Assembly (NCBI GenBank): GCA_033807695.1
Contig: CM066311.1
Span: 62,001-126,000 of the forward strand
DNA: 64,000 nucleotides
DNA from: Daedaleopsis sinensis
Lineage: Eukaryota > Basidiomycota > Agaricomycetes > Polyporales > Polyporaceae
Direction: 5' to 3'
Shown one piece after another: positions 47,557 through 60,350 of this stretch; position 1 is the first letter of the stretch, and each line of letters starts with the position of its first letter. Under the pieces are notes generated by a model, which saw only the letters and a program-made list of their open reading frames with translations, searched no databases and was not told where the DNA came from. The position numbers were made by a program, and so were the translations under genes.

Positions 47557-49391
47557 CTACAAGTGCATGGCACTCAGGCTGGGTCTAAAGGATGGCACAC
47601 AGTCAGCAACATGATCACGAGTCTGATAGCCCCACTCACTTTCAGACCAGTCAGGCCACCCCGCGAACACGCCCCCCGGCGACCTGGACGCCCCTGGGAC
47701 GTCGAACACCCAGTCCGACGCCGTCGACCGCGGCAGCTGCACCTCCTCACACATGAACTCCTCCACCCACCCCTCCAGCGCGAACACGTCCGCGAGGACC
47801 TCCAGCTCGAGCGCGGGGTCATACCCAACCACGAGCCGGCGCACGGGGTACGTCCGCGCGCGTGAAAACAGCACTTGGTGGAGGTGGTCCATGCTCGTCG
47901 CGTACCGCGGCACGTACACGCACAGCGTCTCGAGGCGCGGACACGCTGGTTGTAGATCGTCCACGGGGATGAGCGGCGTGAAGAGCGCGTGCACCTCCCT
48001 CTCGAGCGTCGCATGCGTGAGCAAGCTCGGGTACGTGATGGCGAGGACCTTGGTCCGCAGGAAGGAGAAGAGGATCGGGGCGGGGATGCGTGAGCAGTCG
48101 CGCGACCAGGGCGCGAGCCAGAGCTCGTCCACATGGGAGAACGCGGGCGAGGTCGCGAAGACGTTCAGAAGATCCTCCCAGTGCCCCAGTGCGGTGACTA
48201 CGGGAAAGAGGGAGACCGAGCTGCGACCCTCCACATCAACGAGCTGCAACAGATTGCGCCTCGAGAAGTCGACCCGCAGTTTCGTGAACCGCGTGTTTCC
48301 CAGTGACAGATTCTTCAGCAGCGCGTCTACGGAGTCGGGACCCGCGGTCTTCAGCGGGGTGTAGTACCGGTCGCAGGACGGTGGGGCAAGTATGAGCAGG
48401 GACAACCTGTGGATCGCAGAGACGACGGATTCATGGCGACTGCCCTCGAACCCGAAACGGCGTAGACGATCGAGGGTGACGGACAGCGACCCGTCCCGCC
48501 TCAGTCTTCCCTCGAAAAAGTCCGCTTCGTGGAGGCGTTGGATAGGATAGCGGCAAATGTACAGTTCCTCTAGTTGAGGACTGCCTGCGAGGAACCCGAC
48601 GAGATCGTGCAGCCTCCACATGGGTAAGTCGGTGAAGTAGGCCGGGATATTTGCGCCTGAGAGCACAAGCCGCTGGAGCGAAGGGAAGCGATCTTGGGGG
48701 AGGTACCAGAACGAGTCGAGGTACAACGACCGCAATTTCAGTGCGGCGCCGAAGAATACCTGTTGAAGAGGGCTTCGGGGGGTTAGAGAATGTCCGCGTT
48801 TCGCATTGAAGTCGTATATTTTGCAGTGCTCCACATCCGCTACGGGCAGTGCATCAAGAGGGACGTGATTTCGGAGGTGCAAACCCCTTATCCTGTGGCT
48901 CGACGAGACCAGCGGAGCCGGTAGTTGCGGCGCTCGGCCAACGATGTGTATGGAGAGGGGTAGAGATGCAGCACGCTCGGGAGCGAAGTTTTTCTCCGTC
49001 GTAGTTGACCACAAAGAGTGGGTGTCAAGTGCAGTCTGCCTCCACCGTCGACAGACTGACAGAAGAGGATTGAGAAGTCGAAGATCGCAAACGGAAAACG
49101 GCCAACGGCCGGGGAAGTGGACGGGCTCGGCCGTGCTGAGCGCGTCGCGTACCAACAAAAAGATGCACGTCAAGATCTCGGTCGGAAGCCGGTGGATTGG
49201 AGTAGATGCGTTATGAAGCGCGACAGCAATCCCGGCTCCTTCTAGGAAAATGTCGCGAAGGAAGCGCAACTAGAGTGCTACATAGTAAGTCTGTAAACCA
49301 TGTTGCGACAAGCCATATTCATTCGTACCTGAGATAATGCCCTGTCAAAGATATTTGCTATCAATATCCTCATTCGTGGTATATACAGCAT
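47557..49391 (-). CDS. F-box/LRR protein, 2 exons
   Basis: Exon 1 (49391-49329) encodes MLYIPRMRILIANIFDRALSQ and a 59-base intron with a GTACGA donor follows. Exon 2 (49269-47557) starts LRFLRDIFLEG. The total is 591 aa, in frame. The F-box follows the N-terminal helix: IHRLPTEILTCIFLLVRDAL to LLSVCRRWRQTALDTHSLWS. The leucine-rich part includes LKLRSLYLDSFWYLPQDRFP, LQRLVLSGANIPAYFTDLP and LAGSPQLEELYICRYPIQRL, and the C-terminal WPDWSESEWGY is typical of the group. It is closest in architecture to the F-box gene at 42141 (same box, same LRR spacing), suggesting local duplication with inversion. Expected role: SCF substrate receptor. The start is the ATG that puts exon 1 in frame; a second ATG six codons later is an alternative. 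Confidence 0.85.
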
Positions 49392-51779
49392 AGAAGACCG
49401 ACTGGATGCTCGCATGCGGACCGTCTAACAGTTGATGCAGCTGCTCGCCTCGAAGACTACCCGATACAATTTCCGAGACCAACTGTAGCGCGTCGACCGA
49501 TGCATCGAAGCCGACCATGACGGACTGTGATGGTTAGGTTAGTATCATTGGTCTCCTTTGCGAAAGCAACCCACAAGTACCTGGAGGTTGATAACTAAGT
49601 ACCGAGCAGCACAGGTCGAACATCCGTACGCGCTGAAAATTCAACTTGCTGAACGTTGACAACACTGACGGTTGCGATAAGCGAGACGCCTGCAGGTAAG
49701 TGAGCGCTTCAATGTATAATCTCAGTGATGTTAGTGTCAACAACGTTCTGATTCATGCAATCGCAAAGTGTTTACGAATCTGAGACAACAATGTTTCATT
49801 GCGAACGCATATAGCCTCGAAGCAATCATCCTCGTGGGCAAAGAAGAGCCTCACAGGAGACTCCTGAGTCCACGGGATGGAAAACTCGTAAATACATACA
49901 TATAGACATCGCCCGACTACATAGCGGGTGCCAACGATCGGTTGACACGCCAGAGGTAGACAATAATGACCACGGTCGTCCTTGGGTACGTGGATGGTGG
50001 TAGAGAGGGGAGCACTAGATTGAGACGTCTGCGACCATATGGCGCCGCGAGCAAACCGCGAGGCGCAGGATCTGGTGGGCGAGGGAGAATATTGACGTAG
50101 ATCGAGATATAGTGGAGGCGCATTTCAGCATGTACTGCGGGTAACGTCGTCCGGAGCTGCTACAGTCTGTTCGCGACAAACGATGGAGTCTTCGGCCGGG
50201 CTCACGGGCGAGCCGCGAAAGAGACAAGGGTCACCTCGTCGGCGATCCAAGTACGAGGTCGTTGCTCCGGACGGGCGAATCGCATTCCAGCGCAGGACAC
50301 AGAGCGGAAGCTTGACAAACATTCGAACCCAAGCGCGCCAACGACATCGCGTAGACGGATCTCCGTAGTGCGACCACAGGATGGAACCATTGGCGTATGA
50401 GAGACCCGCGTGGGCGACGGCGGAGGGAACATCGACCTCCTGGCCAGTGGACCGACTGCCCGACACCTTCCGGACCCCGACACGCAGGCGCTGTCCAGCC
50501 AAGACGGGGCCGCCACGGAATGGGGATAGAGGACGGAATGGGGATAGAGGAGCGCAGTCTCGACGTACTGGACTTGGCGTACTTCGGCCACAAGCAACAC
50601 TCCAGGTAGCACGCTTACTCACCGTCTTGTGTCCACTAAGTCCATATCCAGTCCGAGCCCCGCCGGGCGACTCCTCGACTCCTCGACGCTCGTTCCGACG
50701 TTCGGCGTGCGTGGTGCCGATGCGGTCCTGCGGCCCTTTGTGTGCTTGTTATGTGCTTGTCGGAACAACCGAGGACATCCATCACCGGCCGCGTTCCGCG
50801 GGCGCACAGACCGCACAGACCTCGGGGCCTTCGCTCCGAGAGCGCATGTCGAAGTCGGAAGGACACGGGGACGCCTTCATCGAGCCCACACTCTCAGAGA
50901 CCGCAGTCGACGCCGTGCGTTCGAGGGAAGGGCAAGGGCGGATGCGATAGCTGCGCAGAGCCAGGGGGGGCCGAGTGCTATAGGGTGCAGTAACCAGTTG
51001 CCGACTTCAGCTCGCGGCCCTGGGCGGCCCCTCCGAGCGAGGGCGCGGCGGTGCGTGGGCTGGGACTGCAGGGATTGTACGTGGCTGTTTGGTTCAACGT
51101 TTCGCTCAGCGACGAGTACAGGGAAATCGATGAGTATATCACGCACGCGGATGTGGATCCGAGTCTACCGACGTCTCGAGTCCCCCCCCCTTATCCCGTC
51201 TTGCTGTCGGTCGGTCTGAAGAGTAATGTTCATGTAGGTGCAAGTGAGGCGGAGTCGATCGTTGTGCAAGTTGAAGTGGTGGTGGTCAGATCTTCAGAGG
51301 CGAAAGCTTGCAAGACCCGAGACGCCTGTTAACACTCCAGTGGTCGTCGTCGCGTCCGACGTCGGACTCGATGCTCGCAAACACGACATGCCTCTATGTC
51401 TGCTTTTTATTATATGCTTCTTCTCGTAATGCTAGATACTGTGTACTAAATATCATCTGCAACCCCACGCCATTGAATAGAGAGAATTAAGTCGTACCGC
51501 GACCGTCATGAAGAGAACTCGACGTCAAGCGGCGCAGGGGAGCAGGTACATGTCATGATAGTACTGCAGGGACACGGAAAAGACGGAACGAACGTGCACA
51601 ACAGGGATACCGGATCAGTCGACAAAACGAGGGCGCGGAGCAGACTAGTAGGATCTAGAGTTGAAAGCGGGATGTGGGTCAAAAGGGTATGGGCGTGAAA
51701 GGTACGCGGTAAAACACCACAAGTTGCTGCTGCCTTCGTTCGCCAAAAATCACCGACCGGCCGTCACGCCGACGTCCAT
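49392..51779. other. 2.4 kb intergenic, no supported gene
   Basis: Open frames up to about 196 codons near 50.1-51.2 kb overlap on both strands in GC-rich sequence and show no domain. A MVGFDASVDALQLV open stretch of 57 codons at about 49515-49342 (minus) overlaps exon 1 of the F-box gene in another frame and is not convincing. An 18-base tandem repeat lies at 50515-50550. The final 270 bases should be the PMA1 3' untranslated region. Confidence 0.5.
50515..50550. repeat. 18-bp perfect tandem duplication
   Basis: ACGGAATGGGGATAGAGG occurs twice with no spacer. Confidence 0.9.
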
Positions 51780-54700
51780 CTATGAGGGGCGAGAGGGATG
51801 ACGCGCGAGGACGCTGCCAGTGCGCGCAGCCTGGATCGAGCTGAAGCGCTGGAGTTCCTCGGGCTTCATCGAAATCTTTTGGCCGAAGCCGACCTTGCGG
51901 GCAGCGCGACGGATGAACGACACACGGTTCGAGTACAGCGACTCGTGAATCGAGGCCGCGCGCGACGTCGTGCGGGTCATCGGAACACCGGTCTCCTTGA
52001 CCTCCTGCGCGAGGGCGGCGTTGTGACGCTCACGGAGGCTCTTGATGATCGTCGCCTTCATGGCGAACTTGATCAGGTCAAGAGGGAAGAACCAGATGAT
52101 GTCCTAGAGCAGGTGTAAGTAGGTGAACGAGAAGATGAGTATGAGAAGAGACGTACCCAAACCCAGACAATACCGATCCAGCCACCAGAGATCGCCTCAA
52201 CCTGAGTGAAGCCCCAGTTGCCGTACGCAGCGATGATGGACGAGATCGCCTGCGCGATGCAGAACGCGCCCATGAGAGCGAACGACGGACGCTCCATGAA
52301 GAAGAAGCCGTGCGAACGCGTGATGAAGATGAGGGCCTGCGAGATGATCGCCACCTGGAGGTAGACGATGGTGTGGAGCTGGCGGTCGTTGTGGTCGATA
52401 GCCTGGTGAGCGCCGTTGGAGAGAGTGACGCCGAACTTGTCGTAGAACCAGCTCGTGCGGATGATAATGGCGACGAGGGCAACACTGGAGAAGGACAGTT
52501 AGTGCATGTTCAAACATGGCATGGTATGCGACACTTACGTCGAGACGGTGAGGTAGAGCCCATACGCTACGGCGTACGCGAAGATCTCGGCCAAGTCCCA
52601 GCTGTCGGGCGTGTTCGAAGGCAAGACACGGTCGACGGAGAGGGTCATGATGGTACCATCGTTGAGGAGAGCGATGATCAGGACCATGAATGGCGGGAAG
52701 TCGAACTTGAACGCGAAGGCCAGGATAGCGAAGCAGACGACGATACGGATCGTGACAGCGCAAGCGTAGATGGCGTAGTTCCGCATGCGCTGGAAGATGA
52801 TACGCGAGCCGCGGATGGCGTGAACGATGGTGGAGAGACCAGGCTCGGTCAAGACGATGTCGGCGGCGGAGCGAGCAGCATCGGTGGCACCCTCGACGGC
52901 GATACCAACGTTGGCACGAGAAAGGGCAGGGGCGTCGTTGGCACCGTCACCGGTCATGGCGCACAAGTGGCCGAGCGCCTGGAGACGCTTGACGATCTCG
53001 TACTTGTGCTCGGGGAAGACACCAGCGAAACCGTCCGCATCGAGAATCATCTCATCGAGATTACGGAAGCGGCTGCCGGGCTCGGGCCCATCCTTGAGGA
53101 CCTTTGCGGGGTACATGTGATCGCCGAGGCCGAGACGACGGCCAGTCTCCTTAGCGATAGCGAGCTGGTCACCGGTGACCATCTTGACCCTGACACCGAG
53201 GGCGATAGCGTCGTCAATGGTCTGCTTGGTGTCCTCGCGAGGGGGGTCGTAGATGGCAAGGAGACCAATGAGTTCGAAGCCGTTGCCCTCGCCCTCGGGG
53301 TCGGTGCCGTCAACCTCCTCGTAGGCGACCGCCAACGCACGGAGACCGCGCTGAGCGAACTCGATGACGTCGGCCTCGAGACGGTTCTCGATCTCGTCGG
53401 TCTTGTTGCGCGTGCAGAGCTCGATGATGATACCGGTCATGCCCTTGGTGACACGCTTGAGCTTGCCTGAAGATTCCTCGAGGTAAGTGATCTCAGTACG
53501 CTTGTCGACGGGGTTGAAAGGCTTGAAGTCGAGGAGCTTGATGCCGGCGCGCGCACGAGAAGGGTCTCCGATAGCACCAACGACACAAGTGTCGATAGCG
53601 TCCTGGTTCTCGGTACGTGAGGCGTACGCCGCGAGGAGGACGACGTCTTCGCCGGAGAACGGGCCGTATGTGCGGATAGTGGAACGGTCGATGGTGAGCT
53701 TGTTGGTGGTGAGCGTACCAGTCTTGTCGGAACACAGGATGGTGACGGCAGCGAGCTCCTCGATGGCGGTGATACGGGTGACGATAGCCTTGTACTTGGC
53801 AAGCTGCTGGGCACCGACGGCGAGAGTGACAGACAAGACCGTGGGCATGGCGATGGGGATACCACCGATCAAGAGCACAAGGATGTTGTCGAGGCCACGA
53901 CGGTAAGTGTACCGGAAGCCCGCGTAGAGGCAGAAGATCTCCGCCAGGACGAAGATGCCGATGACGACCAAGCAGAACGAACCGATCTGAGCAAGAATCT
54001 TCTGCAAATGGCCGGTAGTGTCATCGTCCTGACCGACGAGGTTGGCGGCACGACCGAAGAACGTGTTGGGACCAGTGGAGATGACGACACCCTCAGCCTC
54101 ACCCTGCTTACAGGTGGAGCCACTGTAGAACCATTAGCAAGAATACGAACGAAAGCTCTAATCGTACACTCACGAGAAGCACTGGTCGCCGGTCTTCTTG
54201 CCCTGCGGAAGAGACTCGCCGGTAAGAGCTGCCTGGTCGATGGACACGTTGATGGCCTCAGTAAGACGACAATCGGCGGGAACGATGTCGCCGATCTTGA
54301 AGGAGATCATGTCACCGGGGACGAGCTGCGAGGATTCGATCTCGCGCCAGCTACCGGCACGCTTGACCTTAGCCTTGGGCGCCAGCGAGTCCATGAGCGC
54401 CTTGACGGCGTTACCCGCGTTGCGCTCCTCGTAGAAACCAATACCGGAGTTGATGAGCAGGAGCGTGACGATACCGACGAAGTCCTGCCAGTCGGGGGGA
54501 CGGTGCTCGCCGTTCGAAAGTGCGATAGCGACGAGGGCAGCGGCCTCCATGACCCAAGACAACGGGTTCCACATGAAGGAGAGGAACTGCGCGAGTGCGT
54601 CAGACGTGTATAAGACGAACACCCGTCAAAAGTTGGCTTACCTGCAAGAAAGCGTTCTGCTCCTCGCTCTCGAGCTTGTTTGGGCCGAAAAGCTCGATAC

Positions 54701-55096
54701 GGCGGGTGGCCTCCTCGTCAGTCAGACCGTTCTCGTCACACTGGAGCAGCTTGAAGACGTCATCGACGACAATCGTCTCGAGGTCGACCTTCTCCTTGTC
54801 GTAAAGGTCCTCGGCCTTGAGCTGGATCTGAGAGACGGGACAAACGTCAGCATCACGACAACAGAGCAACGGAACACCGCGAACTTACCTGGGACATATC
54901 AACCTTGGCGTCTTGAAGAACGCGATTTGAGCGGATGTGACGGAATGCGAGCAGAAAAAATGGGACACTTACGGGTGGGCTTGTCATCCTCCTCGCCAAA
55001 ATCCTTGTACTCTCTCTTCCTCTTTTCGGGTTCGGGAGTCGCCTCCTTGGCCGGCTGGACGGGGCCGGCCTCTTTCTCGACCGTTGGGTCGGACAT
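51780..55096 (-). CDS. PMA1: plasma-membrane H+-ATPase (P3A-type)
   Basis: Seven exons (55096-54973, 54911-54889, 54827-54642, 54586-54174, 54122-52539, 52484-52157, 52103-51780) give exactly 993 aa. The enzyme pumps protons out of the cell with ATP and powers nutrient uptake. Acidic/basic N-terminus [19 protein letters not shown]. Actuator motif TGESLP. Membrane helix M4 [11 protein letters not shown]. Phosphorylation site CSDKTGTLT with Asp at about 381. Nucleotide-binding and hinge motifs [25 protein letters not shown] and [21 protein letters not shown]6 [14 protein letters not shown]. The tail carries [20 protein letters not shown], which matches the autoinhibitory, phosphorylation-controlled tail of fungal Pma1, and ends LARHPSRPS. 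The second exon is only 23 bases. Promoter elements lie about 190 bases upstream. Strong codon bias (few AT-ending codons) agrees with high expression. Confidence 0.98.
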
Positions 55097-55134
55097 GAGC
55101 AGACGGTGAAACGGGGTGGTGGTGCGGACGCGGC

Positions 55135-55161
55135 GGGGGGGGGACCGGGGGAGGAGGGGGG
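55135..55161 (+). promoter_or_regulatory. G-run cluster in PMA1 5' leader/promoter
   Basis: Runs of nine, five and six G (55135-55143, 55147-55151, 55156-55161), separated by 3-4 bases, lie 40-65 bases upstream of the PMA1 ATG. On the sense strand this is a C-rich tract, as is common near transcription starts of strongly expressed fungal genes; on the plus strand it could fold as a G-quadruplex. Confidence 0.5.
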
Positions 55162-55277
55162 AGAAAACCCTAGACTAAGCTAGACGGTTATCGCGGACGG
55201 CGAGGACGAAGATAAAGGCAGCGGGGAGAGAAGAAGAGGTGGAGGAAGGATTGGACGACGCCAGCAGCCGCCAGACA

Positions 55278-55289
55278 CTTAAATATTGG
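55278..55289 (-). promoter_or_regulatory. CCAAT and TATA-like boxes of PMA1
   Basis: Read on the minus strand, CCAAT (55289-55285) is immediately followed by TATTTAAG (55285-55278), about 190 bases before the PMA1 start codon. Spacing and orientation fit a core promoter with a CCAAT-binding (Hap-type) site directly next to the TATA element. Confidence 0.55.
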
Positions 55290-56833
55290 CCAGTCGCCGT
55301 CCCTCAGATCACGCCAAACACGACCACACACAGACCCTCCCGGTTTCGGCGCCGTCTGATTCTATCGTGATCCGGACCAATCGCCCGCTCTTTTTCTGTC
55401 CTCCAGATCTGCATCGGCCGCGGTGTCCGAGTCGGCAGTCTGGCTTCCGGTTGGCTGCTCCGGGGCTGCTCACTGCGTCGGACAGACTCGGGTCGATAAC
55501 GTCCTCCATCCGTTCCTCGTCGCTGGGAGTCCCGTCGCCAACACCGCCGACGTTGTCCAACACATGTCTACCAGCCTCTGCTGCAATCTCACGCGTTGAC
55601 CCGATTGTTGTCACCGTCGGGCGCCCCCATATCGAGGCGGGCGTGCGAGGGGGCCAACCACAACGCGACTTGGCGGTTGCCATCGTCCCGTTCCCTCATC
55701 AGCTTCTCCCTCGTCAATCGTATCCGACGAATCGTGTCATGTCGTGTGCACCGACAGCCCGCTGCTCGTGCGACGTCCACGCCTGCCATATCGCTATTGG
55801 ACATCGTCCCTCAGACCAATGAAGCCCGTGCGCCTTCATCACACCCTGATGCGCGCAGTATCGTTGATGTATCACAACCTCGCCCACACTATCATCCGTC
55901 TACAGCTTCCCCGCCCCCCGAAGTCGCACTTCACACATTCTTCGAAGCGAATGCAATGCCCGATGCTGCTCGTCCAACGGTTTGCAGACATACTGGTGAC
56001 CACGGCCAAGCTTTCTTGGCGCGAGCGTTCAGTACACTGTACAGACACCGGAACTGACGTCTCTACTCACGCACAACGTAGCACACGGGCTGCCTTGCGC
56101 CGCAGGCGTGTATCTCGTCGGTAATTATGCGGCGACAAAGCGAGTTTCTGACCGGGTAAGTTCTCAAAATTCTTTGACTCGAGTGTCCGCCACCGTCTTT
56201 CGTCTGTTGATCGACGTTGCACTTGGTGAGCAGCATGCGCGCGACGGCAGCCAGTGCAACGGCGATATACCGAACAACGAACCATTACTATCATATAGAA
56301 CTGTCTAAGCTTGTGACATATATGGCAGACCGACGCACAGCTCTCTGGAAGGATTCAAGAACGCAAGTACCTCCGACCCGTTTCAAAATACAAAGAATCC
56401 TAAACCCCATTCACTAGAGGTTATGGATTGAGTACCCCACCATCTCTCCTGATGGCGCACTAAGTCCGCTTCATAACAACATAGCCCCCCGCGTCGGCGA
56501 GGTCCGTGCACCTTCGACACTCATCTCCGCCAAGGCTTCCGCTTGAGTTTGAGCCAGAGAAGCAACGCGACAAACGGACACCGCGTCGCTAATCCGCTGA
56601 ACCCACCTGGAAATTCCGTCGTCATTACCAGGTGCCTCTCCCGCCGGCAACCCTCGTTGCGCTGCTGCGAGCGAGCCGGTACCCGGTGCGGAAAGTAAAG
56701 CAGCGTGTAAGTATATGTTGCGGTTGCGCAGTGAGCCAGCCGGTCCTAGGCTTGGGCTGCCCGATGTACATGTGCTCAGATCGCCGCCGCGAAATCACAT
56801 CATCCTGCCAGTGAACTGACTGTCGCATTTGAC

Positions 56834-59800
56834 AGTAAGTACTCCCATCGCTCTCGACGTCCATGCCGGACGTTCTGCTCCTTTATCCACTGTGGCTAGC
56901 TGTGCACCATGTTCACGCTACTCCGAGCGATATCGGACGAGGGGCACCGACGCTTGAGGGTGGCAAAGTTCGGAACGCAACGCTAGGAGAGGAACGACAT
57001 CCTAGCCAGCCTCCCGATCGCCCGATGGTCTACTCGGCCGGCGGGCGGCAGGGGTCCGGCCGCACCAAAAGGAGAATGTGGCCGGAGTCAGAGACCGGCA
57101 CGAATGTGGCTGGGGATGACGTCATTGGACGCAAGCGGGTGATGGATTCATATTGCGGTACGCGAAGCCAGATCTGATTTGGCCAGATGGGCCATTTGAG
57201 ATCGCATCTGCCATCTGCCATCTCGCACTCATGATTTGCTATCGTCTTGAATCTGCACGCCGACCATCCAGACATCCCGAGCTCTCGCCTTTCGTACTCC
57301 CTGCTGCTGCTCGATGGACTCACTCACATCCAAGCTCGACCCCGACTCTCAACAGCGCCGCCGTCTTGGCAGCTGCTTCGACGCCGTCGTGAGCACCACC
57401 CAGCGACTTGTGGCAGAACATCCCACCTCGTGCTCGCGCGAATGACCGCGCGACACTTCAACGCTCCTGAGAACCCGTCGGGGATATGCGACCTACGTCG
57501 ACGAGCCCGCGCACAGCCAATCTATACTCGACGTGATCACCGCGCACGTCCCCGCCGAGCCGTACAGCGGCCCCCTCGGGCGCGTCGCACGCACCCAACT
57601 ATCCCACAGCCGGCACTTATCTCGCTGGCGCGGGCAGCGCGGTCCCAGGTACGCACGTCCATGTCCGTCCATTTCACTCTGCCTGTTCCGCCCCACTGGC
57701 ACCTGCACCAGCTGCGCCCCGAGTCCACGTCCAATGATAGAGCCGTCTACGTACAGCTCCACGCCCCCGTCATGTTCTATCTCATGACATGCACACAAGA
57801 AGCCTAGCCTGACTTCGCTCTCCTGTGCACGCCGTGGCTCCCCGGTCGCGCACGCCTCTTCTGTCCCGACTCCCTTCCCCCCTCTCCCCACCCGTACTTA
57901 CTACGCCTCACAATGTTCCTCGCGTCCCAGTGGGGAAACAAACTCAGAACTCGAGAGCGAGAGCGTCGCGTCCGTACCTCCGAATCTCCGAAGCGCGCGT
58001 GTAGCCTGACTAAAGGCTCGCCGATCCGGGCTCTGCGTCGTCCACGCTCACGCTTAAGCTCCGAACTCAGCCTGGGCTTCGGACGCCCTCCCATGTCAGC
58101 GAGCGTCGCGGTGGTGCCATGTCAGGAAAACTGTAAGTCAACTTAACACAAGGGAGGGTTCTCCAGCCTTCTGTCTGACGCTGTCGCCGTCGGTGTCTGT
58201 GTCTCTGTCTGAAGACGCGGCCGTGCACCGCGCCACTGCCCAACCGTGTCCAGATGTCGAGAGCTAAACTGCCGCAGACCGCACGAGCCCCCGAGTACAC
58301 GAGCATATTGGGTAGTATGTACATATGTGGTGCGCGCGTGGGGCCACGTCCGGACCCCTCGGCAGTGCGAACGTTCTGACGCGGTTCTAACCGCTTCCTG
58401 CAGACGGTCTAAGTATACGACTCGGAGGATAAGTAGTACTTACAGTTCGGAGCGAGCATCGGCTGCGCGTTTGCGCCACCGTGACGAAACTCGCCGCGAG
58501 GACCCAACGTTGGCAGCTTCTCAGTTCTAGTCCCCTCGGACGGCAGCGGGACTGGGCGGGCTCGTAGGTTTCGGGTGAATGCTGACGGTGCTCGTCGACT
58601 CGTACGAGCAATGTACGCAGAGCAACGTGCTACATAAGCGTGTGCGATCATGCCTGTCTTCCGACTGGCCGATGCTTATCAGGATGAGTACTGCTGCCCC
58701 GGAAGAATTTGCACGCTGTGATGATATCGTGCCGTTGGCCGTCGGACTCGGCTCGGACGTCGGTGTCTAATGGATCGTCCAGGTACGCAGTTCCGACTGC
58801 ACTGTACTGACGATAACATATGGAGCTCAGAGTCTCTCCTCCTGTATCTAGCTACCTCTCCTAGCCCTCCTAGCCTTCCTCTGTTGTTGTTTTCGCGCGC
58901 CTCGCGCAGGATGATGTCAGGACACATGTATTTTTGTCTCACTGGGGTGGCATTACGAGAGACTCGCGGTCGTCTGACATGCCCCCGTTTCTTGACCCTC
59001 CTTATAATGTACGTGTTTCAGGGATTCAGCCCGCCCGTCGTCCGACTCTCTACCGGGTCTGTCACTCGCGATTGAATTTGCAGGCAGCCCGCGCACGGTG
59101 CACCGTCGCCGCAAGCGCTCCCATCCCAATTTGGGCAATCGCCATATAAGCCACAAGTGCAATGCCAACCAACCTGCGCACTCTCGGCGGGCTCGCATGG
59201 AGCTGCTGCGACGCCCAAGCTCGCCGCGAGGCTCCGAGCCCGCCCCTCGTTTAACTAACGAATGGCGTCGTGTGGCCGACGGCGCACACCTTCCGTTTAA
59301 CCACGAGGGCCCCTTGCAATCGGCCGACGCTGAGTGGGACGCCGCGCGAAGGGGTCGGCGGGTTGCTCAACGCTGCTTACGCGAGCCGAGAAACGGCCTT
59401 CGGTCCGGCCCCGGATGCCCCGGAGGACTCAAGCGCTCACCTCCGTACTTACTACCCGCCTCTACCCGCGCGCAGTGCACGGTGCACGGACCACTGTGAC
59501 TGTGTAAGTCCGCTCTTGTTCTCAGCTCCCGACGCACGTACTCCTGTCTCGTCTCGCGGATCACAACTGCCAGCGCCGTATTGTCTGCCTGAGCCTCGCG
59601 CAACATAGTACATCTCACAAGTACGCCTCACAAGTACGCGCGCGATACACTGGGTTTGGCTTGGAAGCAAGATCTAGAGGTTATCGATCGTCGCCGACGA
59701 CCTCCCGTATAAAGGTTAGTTCCTCGCAAGTACTTACTCCAGTCTGTCGCTGCCTCCGAACTGTCCGAGTTCCCTCGGGAACGCTCTTGTCGCTATTGCA

Positions 59801-60350
59801 AGTCATCGGACCCCTAGGCACAGCCGGACGAAAAGAGTGTAGATCTCCTGCGCTGCATGCAGCATGCCATGCACATGCAATGAATATCTTGGGGATGAGC
59901 TCTTTGTGCTGAGCGCCGAGGGCCCGGCGGATACTCGGGCGACGATCTCCTCGAGCTCGCTGTGCGTACGTACGACAACTCCCCCAACAAGTGCCGCCCC
60001 CTCGCGAGGATGAACGCGAAGGCGTAGGCACGACCGCGATCCGCCCAGGTTCTCTGCAGGCTCTCCGGCGGAGGTGTGTCCGTCTCGAGCTTCTCTGACA
60101 CCGACTGCGACATCCTTCACCGTGCCAAGACCTTCTTTCCACCATCCATGTCTGTGATCACGCCGAGCGTGTGCGAGACCGTCTTGAGTGACACCGAATG
60201 TCCTCCTTGTCTATGCCCAAGTACCACATAGTGCATAGCGCAATCGAGCATGTCATTGGCAGCCGCCTGTGTCGCAGCATCCCGCATCCCCGTGGGGCCG
60301 GCGGTACGGTGCCTCTCAGCAACCTCTCAGAGTCTCTCAGAGTACTTACT
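56834..60350. repeat. dispersed GTACTTACT / AGTAAGTAC nonamers
   Basis: The nonamer occurs at 56834-56842 (as AGTAAGTAC) and at 57894-57902, 59445-59453, 59730-59738 and 60342-60350 (as GTACTTACT). An octamer copy, GTACTTAC, lies at 58436-58443. Five of the six copies lie in one orientation. They equal a consensus 5' splice donor on the minus strand. Confidence 0.6.

Noticed and set aside
50125..51219. Open frames of 120-196 codons on both strands
   Set aside because: Overlapping each other in several frames, with low-complexity and tandem-repeat content and no domain.
52310..53470. 386-codon plus-strand frame opposite PMA1
   Set aside because: Antisense shadow: PMA1's codon bias removes stops on the other strand; the peptide is Asp/Val/Glu-rich and meaningless.
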